A stretch of DNA of 64,000 nucleotides, from assembly GCF_030272615.1 (NCBI RefSeq), contig NC_081405.1, positions 25,095,272-25,159,271 of the forward strand. Reading direction: 5' to 3'. The number at the start of each line of letters is the position of its first letter. Position 1 is the first letter of the stretch. The stretch comes from Cryptomeria japonica (Eukaryota; Streptophyta; Pinopsida; Cupressales; Cupressaceae). The notes below the pieces were generated by a model. The model was not told the DNA's origin. It did not search any database and worked only from the letters and a program-made list of their open reading frames with translations. The translations under genes and the position numbers were made by a program. Shown piece by piece: positions 58,252 through 64,000 of the stretch.

Positions 58252-59160
58252 AATTTAGATGTTATTAATTACCATTGTTATACACTTATTTCTTTGAATG
58301 TCTGTTAGTATGTTAATAGTTATTCTAAAACTATAATCTACACAGTAAAACCGGTATCCATGCAGTATTCTTTTATGATATTTTTTTGAGAAATCATGTA
58401 ATCACACAATCATCTTTAAGGCGTTCTTTCTAAACCAGTGTGAGCCGATGTATGGATGCTTCTCCAAATGATGCACCGTTCCACGCAGTTGTGCACGAAA
58501 GTAACTGGTGAAGGTTTATCGATTTTCTTTACACCTTCCAATTGCATTTACTTTGAAAGTCTTTTTTGTTATTAAGAAAATTAAAAAAAATACAAAAGCT
58601 TTGTTTCAAAGCACACGTGACGGCTACAGGGGTCAATCTCTTCATTTATATAGCTTTCTTGCTTTCTAATTAGTGGCTTTAGAGTAGCTTTATTTTTATT
58701 CATTAACATAGTTTTTCGATTAGCTTTTTGAAAATGGATTTTTAATTAGTTTTTTTTTTTTTAAGTCTTTTTTTAATTTATTAAACTTTGTTTTTGATTA
58801 ATTTTTGTAAATGGTTTTTTTTAGATAGTCTTTTAGAATAGAATTTTTTTATATAGTTTAAATTAGTTTTTTTTTTTTAAGTAGTTTTTTTTTAAATTTG
58901 GATTTTTAAGTTCAGATTTAATTTTGTTTTTTTTAGTGTGATTTTGTTAGTGTGATTAAATTAGTGATTTTTGTTACTTTAATTGGTTATGTCAATCTAT
59001 TTTTTACTTTGGAAACTAATTTTGGTCTTACGTTTTGTGCAAGACATTAAGGAGCATCTTTCTAACAAATTTTCTTGCAGGGTTTGATGACTTTTAATTT
59101 GCAATATTTTTTTGTAAAATCTCTAATGGTGGAAATTGATCAACCCTAGGATAGGGAATT
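58252..59160 (+). other. E10 leader, first part, T-rich
   Basis: No gene. At 58680-58990 the plus strand is dominated by T runs alternating with ttagtttttt and gattttt words. Nothing else recognised. Confidence 0.55.
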
Positions 59161-59326
59161 TTTGCTCTAAAACGAACAATCACACTTTTCTATCTTGGTT
59201 AAAATGAACAATCAGACTTTGCTATGATGGTTTAAAAAAAACAATCACACTTTGCTATGATGGTTTAAAACGAACAATCACATTGTTATCTTGGTTTAAA
59301 ATGAATATTAACATTGTCTTATTTTG
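59161..59326 (+). repeat. Tandem repeat, units of about 32 bp, interrupted by an insertion
   Basis: About five imperfect units of the type tttgctatgatggtttaaaa followed by cgaacaatcacac; the first is shortened. The array resumes at 60570 (attttgctacaatcttgg and aaaatgaacac), so the insertion that ends at 60569 split it. Later units are more degenerate. Confidence 0.8.
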
Positions 59327-60363
59327 AGGATTCTATCGGTGATTCGAAAAGTGAGACTGAGGAGAGCCTGGAGGACTCCGAGGTTGAATTGGGTAAGAAA
59401 AGAAAACAGGAGAGCAGTAAGTCGTCCTCTTTCAAGGGCAAGAAAAAAAGCAAAGAGAAGGTCTTCCATATTCACTCTTCCTCCTCCTCGGAGGTCTCTG
59501 AGGACTCTAAAAAGGATGACTCTTCGTCCCCTCGAAAGAAGAAACCTAAATATTCTTTTCAAAAAAGGAAAAAGCAAAAAAGGCAGTGCAATTCTGAGCC
59601 AAAGATAGAGGACAAAGAGCAAAGTAAGGATTCAGATGCAGACCAAAAAGTTGAGGAGATTACGGGGGATGGTTTCAACCAGAGTGTTGGTGGTGATGCC
59701 GAACAGAACACTGGTGATGAAGACCCCAAAACTGATCAAGCCAAGGTTGGTGAAAAAATCCCCCCTTCTAACCCTTTTGTTGAGGGTTTGAAGGGGTTTG
59801 TGGACACCCTCGACTGCCTCATAAATAGTCACAAGAAAGATGTGGAGGAAAACAAGAAACTGAGTCATAGGATTCAAATTCTAGAGACTATTAGCATCGC
59901 TGAAGGTAAATACATGGTTGAGTATGTTGATGATTTGGGAAAGACTATTACCAGAGCTAAAGAGATTAGGGGCGTCTTCAATCCAAGGTTTGAGCAAGTG
60001 GATAAGGCCCTGGAGGAAATAAAAAACAATGACACTGTTAAGGACCAAAGAATGGTGGATGCTGAAAACAGACTCAACAAAATCGATGCTTGTCTCAAAA
60101 GCATTGTTGAACAAAGTTATAACATTCTAAAGGCCTCGGCTAACAACATCAAAATCCTGATCAGTAAGCTGGAGAATGAGAAGGGATCCCGAGAGCAGGA
60201 ACCTGACATGGAAGGCATGGAAGGTGTGCAAGGACCAAGAACGAGGACCAGAGGCAAGAAGAGGGAGAAAAAACCAAACAAGGAAATCAAAGAGCTCAAA
60301 GTTGCTTCGGCGAATTATGACATGTTGGTCATCAAGGCTGTTGAACTTCTTAAGTCTTTGTAA
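59327..60363 (+). CDS. Uninterrupted frame: Lys/Ser-rich nuclear-type coiled-coil protein, 5'-truncated
   Basis: The frame is open from an in-frame stop at 59302 to the TAA at 60361-60363; about 346 codons lie within the insertion. No ATG is present before codon 201 (59914), so the natural start was probably lost by truncation. The N-terminal part is acidic and Ser-rich with basic clusters (GKKRKQ, KGKKKSKEK, PRKKKPKY, QKRKKQKR), typical of nuclear proteins. Residues from about 165 to 310 are heptad-rich, and the C-terminus is ANYDMLVIKAVELLKSL. Codon use is richer in G/C than the surroundings, with no nonsense codon at all. I do not recognise a family. It could be a LINE ORF1 end, a retroposed host gene, or the extra 5' ORF known in some gypsy lineages. 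Confidence 0.55.
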
Positions 60364-60584
60364 GTGTTGCTAGTTGTCTAGGTCTTTATTTCCGGGTTTT
60401 TTTGCTTTGTTGTTCCTTGTTTTTTATTGTCCGTTCGAGTTGCTGGCTATCTTGCCAGTCTTTTGTATGTTGTCTTTATGTTGGTGTAGTTGATCTTTTC
60501 TGATCTATCTTTTGATCTTTTTGTTAAAGGTTTCGGGTCCTTAAAACTTGTTTTTATAATTGATTAGAGCATTGTCTTATTTTG
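59327..60584 (+). mobile_element. Retroposon-like insertion with a 15-bp target duplication
   Basis: The sequence cattgtcttattttg is present at 59312-59326 and again at 60570-60584, on both sides of a 1,243-bp segment whose composition is unlike the surrounding repeat array. A perfect duplication of this length fits target-primed insertion of a LINE-type or retroposed transcript, not the 5 bp of the LTR elements. The 3' end (ttgtttttataattgattaga) has no poly(A). The whole 5' side is one open frame without ATG, as in a 5'-truncated copy. Confidence 0.65.
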
Positions 60585-62244
60585 CTACAATCTTGGATAA
60601 AATGAACACTATATTTTGCAATGTTGGCATAAAAGAATCTTCATGCGTGATTGACAATTACAAATTCACTTTTTTTTATGGAATAAAAAGAACAATTGTC
60701 TTTTGTGTTTGGCACGCTTGCGCACATTTGTAGAGTGGTCCCAATTCTAACACACATTATCCTCTCCCTTGGCTCGTGTGGTCCTAGGTGCAAGAGAAAA
60801 GTGTTGATAACACTCAACTTTTTGTTTTTTTAAGAGAGGCCTGACAAGGGACACATCACCCTTGGGATGACCTTGAGCGGTAAATCCCTTGAGCCGCTAT
60901 AGAAATCAGGTGAGAATGAAAGTTGTAGCCTTAGGTGTATATGTTCCTACAGTGTAACTTGCTGAAAGGACATATGGGCCCCACCGTGAGTTACAAGGCT
61001 CTTAAGTGAGTCACTACAGAATGAACTTACATCTAAAGACATTGAACATTACTAGACACCTCTTATTTTATAAGCCCACCCATTCTATTGATTGAGGATA
61101 TTTGTGAAAAGTTCAGTGCAAGAGCATAGAAGGTTTTACTCCCAAGATACTCACCATACATATTTCCTTGAGTAGAAACAGTGCTTTTTGAAAAGTTACT
61201 TGTAGCTTGATGAAAGTATTGACTCCCCCATCATAGGGACCACCTATATGTTATGCTCGTGCAAGACTTAGTATATCACGTCCTTACCCACCATGGCAGG
61301 ATACATAAGGTATGTAGTACCAAAGTCGAAGAAATATCAAGTTGTGGGCTGAAAATATCGCGACTGGCCATTTTCCTTACGGATAAAAAGTGTTTGAGTT
61401 GTCTTTGTCTTGTTTCATACTAGTGCAAATTTGGACCAACTTTAGGCCTATTAACATACACGCATTATTAGGGTCAAAAAGTTCATGAATGGGTTGATTT
61501 AGACCCACACTTTTTGTGCCATTTTTGAAAGGGCAAGAATATGTGTTTGTGTGCTTGATGTGTTTTCTTGTCAAAGGAATCAAACATTTGAAACAAGTTA
61601 CACCCCAACAATCGATCAAAACAAATCACAACAAATTTTTCAAATGCATCATATTATCAAATCCCTCAAGAAGTCATTCACTTCTAATCTTTCCAAAATC
61701 AAAGCATCATAATCATTTTCTTCCATCTTTCTCACTTTAAAATCATTTCCAAAATCAATCATCAAATTCATAGTCCCTTAGTACAAATTCCAAGGTTCAC
61801 AATCATTTCAAAGTTCACAATCCAAACATAAAAAATCCATTCAACTCTCAACATAAGGAGGTCTTGTTCTTAGTTCTTTCGGATATTGCTTATCATAGCT
61901 ACACAATTACTTTCTTATGTGTCTCTACATCTAGGATCAATCATCCTAAGGGACATTACTAAGCATCATAGATAGGTTAAAACTAGTTTTTGAGTGCATC
62001 CTCTCATAGCTAGGTAGCTTGTGATTTGTAACAACACAAACCTTGCTGCACCTCATCTCAAAATTGTTAAAACACCAAACAAGAAATGTCAAAAAGGACT
62101 TTGTTGATACCCAACCTTTAGCGTAGGAGATCAAACATCCACAAACACTTCAAACTCATCTTCATCGTCATTAAATCTTGGAACTATAAGAAGGGATCAC
62201 ACATCCACTTTTTCATTCATCTCATTCTCAAAACACACTTCAAC
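60585..62244 (+). other. E10 leader, second part
   Basis: The tandem repeat remnants end near 60680. The rest has no ORF with homology. It includes repeated ttcacaatc/aaatcatttcc words at 61740-61830. A long untranslated leader upstream of gag is usual for large gypsy elements. Confidence 0.5.
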
Positions 62245-64000
62245 ATGGCTGAGACTAGAGCTCAGCATCAGAGATGCAAACAAAGTGAAATGCACCCAGA
62301 ATCGGAAGAGGATGAAGAACTCAACAACCCCTTTCATCATGATGAATTTTTAGGGGAAGAAGGCCCAGATTCTCCCACACAAGAGGAAATTGAGCGAGCA
62401 ACACATAACCCATGATTCAACAAAATATTTGATGAGATTGTTAGAGGGAATGTTGATGCTCATTTCCTAAGACCTTCTCGAGAGGGTGCAAAACTCCCTT
62501 TAAATTTTGACTTATCACAAATTTGAGAAACGACAGAACAAGCCCAAAATAGTCACCATAATGAGAGAAGACTTCAACATACCTACAATTACGATGACAC
62601 CTATCACCAAAGGAACCATCCACCTCCTCCCACAGAAATGGATATGTTGAGACAACAAATACAAGACCTTGCACAACAAGTCAATTCAGGAAGCTCACAA
62701 AAACAATACACTCTCAAAGATATTTGTCCCTATCCATTTGATAGGAACATGATCATGCCTCCTTTCCCACGCAATTCAAAACACCAAAATTTGATAAACG
62801 CAAAGGGAAAGGAGATCCAAGGGACCATGTGAGAGATTTTTATGCCGCATGCTTAGAGGTGGCATATGAAGAAACATATTTAATGTGCCTTTTCCCTCAA
62901 AGTTTAGGTGGATCGACCATGCAATGGTTTTCATGCTTGCCTTGAGGAACAAGGACATTTGAGGACCTAGTACAAAAAAAATTCACTCATCATTCACATA
63001 ACATAGAACGTGATGTCTCCATGGTTGATCTATGCAATACAAAATAAAAGAATGGAGAGTTATTATCAACATTCTTACAAAGGTGGAGACACTTGTCTAG
63101 TAGACGTTCCTTCCACATTCTTGAGGAACAATTGGTTGAAATCTTCATTTCAAACTTAAATGAAGAGATGGAATTTTACTTAGAAGTCAAATGTTCAAAC
63201 TCTTTCAAAGACGTGATAGCCCAAGGTCTTAAAATCAAGAAAGCCCTTATCAAGAAGGGACTTGTCAAAATTTACAAGGACAAGGATGGTCCACGACCAA
63301 CCTACAATAGTGATAAACCCAAATTTTGGTCCAAAAACAAAAAAATTGTTAACGATAGTGTGGTAGATGCAAGAACTGTCAAAATCGCCCAACCCATAGT
63401 CAAAATTGTGGGACAAACAAATAATCGTAACAACCACAATATCAATCAAGGTCATCCCCCAAACGATCAAAACAATCAACCATCCAATACACAACAAGAG
63501 GCACCTAAAAATAGGTACTCTAGTTACAAACCCAATTGAATATATACACCCTTGGGAGAACCTCTTGAAGTGGTATTACAACAACTTCTATCTTCCAATC
63601 TTATCACGTTGCCTAAAATGTCAGATTATGAGCCTCAGGTTAAACCTCCAAGGTGGAGGGATAATAAGTATTATGAATTTCACAAATGAAAGGGTCATAA
63701 GACAAATAGATTCCATCGACTAAAGGACATTGTTCAAGACCTCGTTGATCGAGGTGATATAAAAGTCGATGGTCACAATGCAAAAAATTCCAAAATGGAT
63801 CACCATGTTCAAGAATCCACTCCCATCATAGGAGAAAGGAGGTCCATCCCATCAAGGTAAGAACCAAGATAGCACAATAGACTATACACGTGCAACATAT
63901 ACGTATAATATCAATAATCTTTATGATGCTAATGAACAAGTTGCTACCATTACCATCAAAGGAAAATATGCTGCATGCAATGTTGTTACCCATCACAACA
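62245..64000 (+). pseudogene. gag: E10 Ty3/gypsy gag and start of the pol region, decayed, cut by the window end
   Basis: The ATG at 62245 starts MAETRAQHQRC. Two stops follow (near 62415 and 62526) and a frameshift near 62780. The capsid core then reads DHVRDFYAACLEVAYEETYL, FPQSLGGSTMQWFS and LSTFLQRWRHLS, a Retrotrans_gag pattern. At 63093-63539 the frame is open, ending in an Asn/Gln-rich tail. Downstream, YYEFHK.KGHKTNRFHRL corresponds to a single zinc-binding motif whose first and last Cys are Tyr and Phe and whose middle Trp-type codon is a stop. The window ends in ATITIKGKYAACNVVTHH, before any protease motif. The pattern suggests the non-chromodomain (Tat-like) gypsy branch; that is inference. 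Confidence 0.8.

Noticed and set aside
59314-59316. Start codon of the 349-codon frame at TTG 59314
   Set aside because: The TTG lies in the target duplication, outside the inserted segment; a genuine start is not visible.

Overview
The window is plant nuclear DNA made almost entirely of LTR retrotransposons nested inside one another. It looks like a large, repeat-rich seed-plant genome; a gymnosperm such as a conifer is my best guess, but nothing in the sequence proves the taxon. No intact host gene, tRNA, rRNA or CRISPR array is visible. Plant signs are initiator-Met-tRNA primer sites next to LTRs, Ty1/copia and Ty3/gypsy chromovirus polyproteins, and a plant mobile domain (PMD) gene relic.

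Nested block, 1-49271 (names are mine). E5 (plus) is the outermost element and runs in from the left. Inside E5 lies E4 (plus, copia, 3' half only). Inside the E4 integrase lies E3 (minus). Inside E3 ORF1 lies E1 (minus, copia, 1476-28804). Inside the E1 integrase/RT linker lies E2 (minus, 5130-24725). Inside the middle LTR of E2 lies E7 (minus, chromodomain gypsy, 11032-18871). That is six levels, most with a readable 5-bp target duplication. E5 was also hit by E8 (37189-44170, no recognisable pol) and E6 (44985-49034, a deleted copia copy).

E2, E3 and E5 share an unusual gene content: a Gag-like ORF1 (coiled coil plus, in E3, four zinc-knuckle positions), then a second ORF of about 1,050 codons with no domain I recognise, and no protease, integrase or reverse transcriptase. 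E2 has three LTRs and two complete interiors. These non-autonomous elements share primer sites, polypurine-tract surroundings and LTR hairpins with the copia elements around them, so they probably borrow copia machinery.

Right block, 49272-64000. A degenerate PMD gene lies on the minus strand (about 52010-54930), split by a solo LTR. A polypurine tract and LTR-like start at 55849-55864 point right, so the PMD gene may be an antisense passenger near the 3' end of a plus-strand gypsy element. A second solo LTR (56395-57848) follows, then a primer-site-like motif at 58236, a long leader with a 32-bp tandem repeat, and a decayed Ty3/gypsy gag (62245 to the window end). The leader repeat is broken by a 1.24-kb insertion with a 15-bp direct duplication. 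It carries the longest uninterrupted reading frame of the window, 349 codons with no usable ATG at its start.

Almost every coding region carries nonsense codons, and many changes are C-to-T or G-to-A, as expected for old, methylated repeats. The clearest unlisted structure is in the RNA-level architecture: two hairpins (one around the polypurine tract, one near the LTR end) whose stems differ between families but stay paired.
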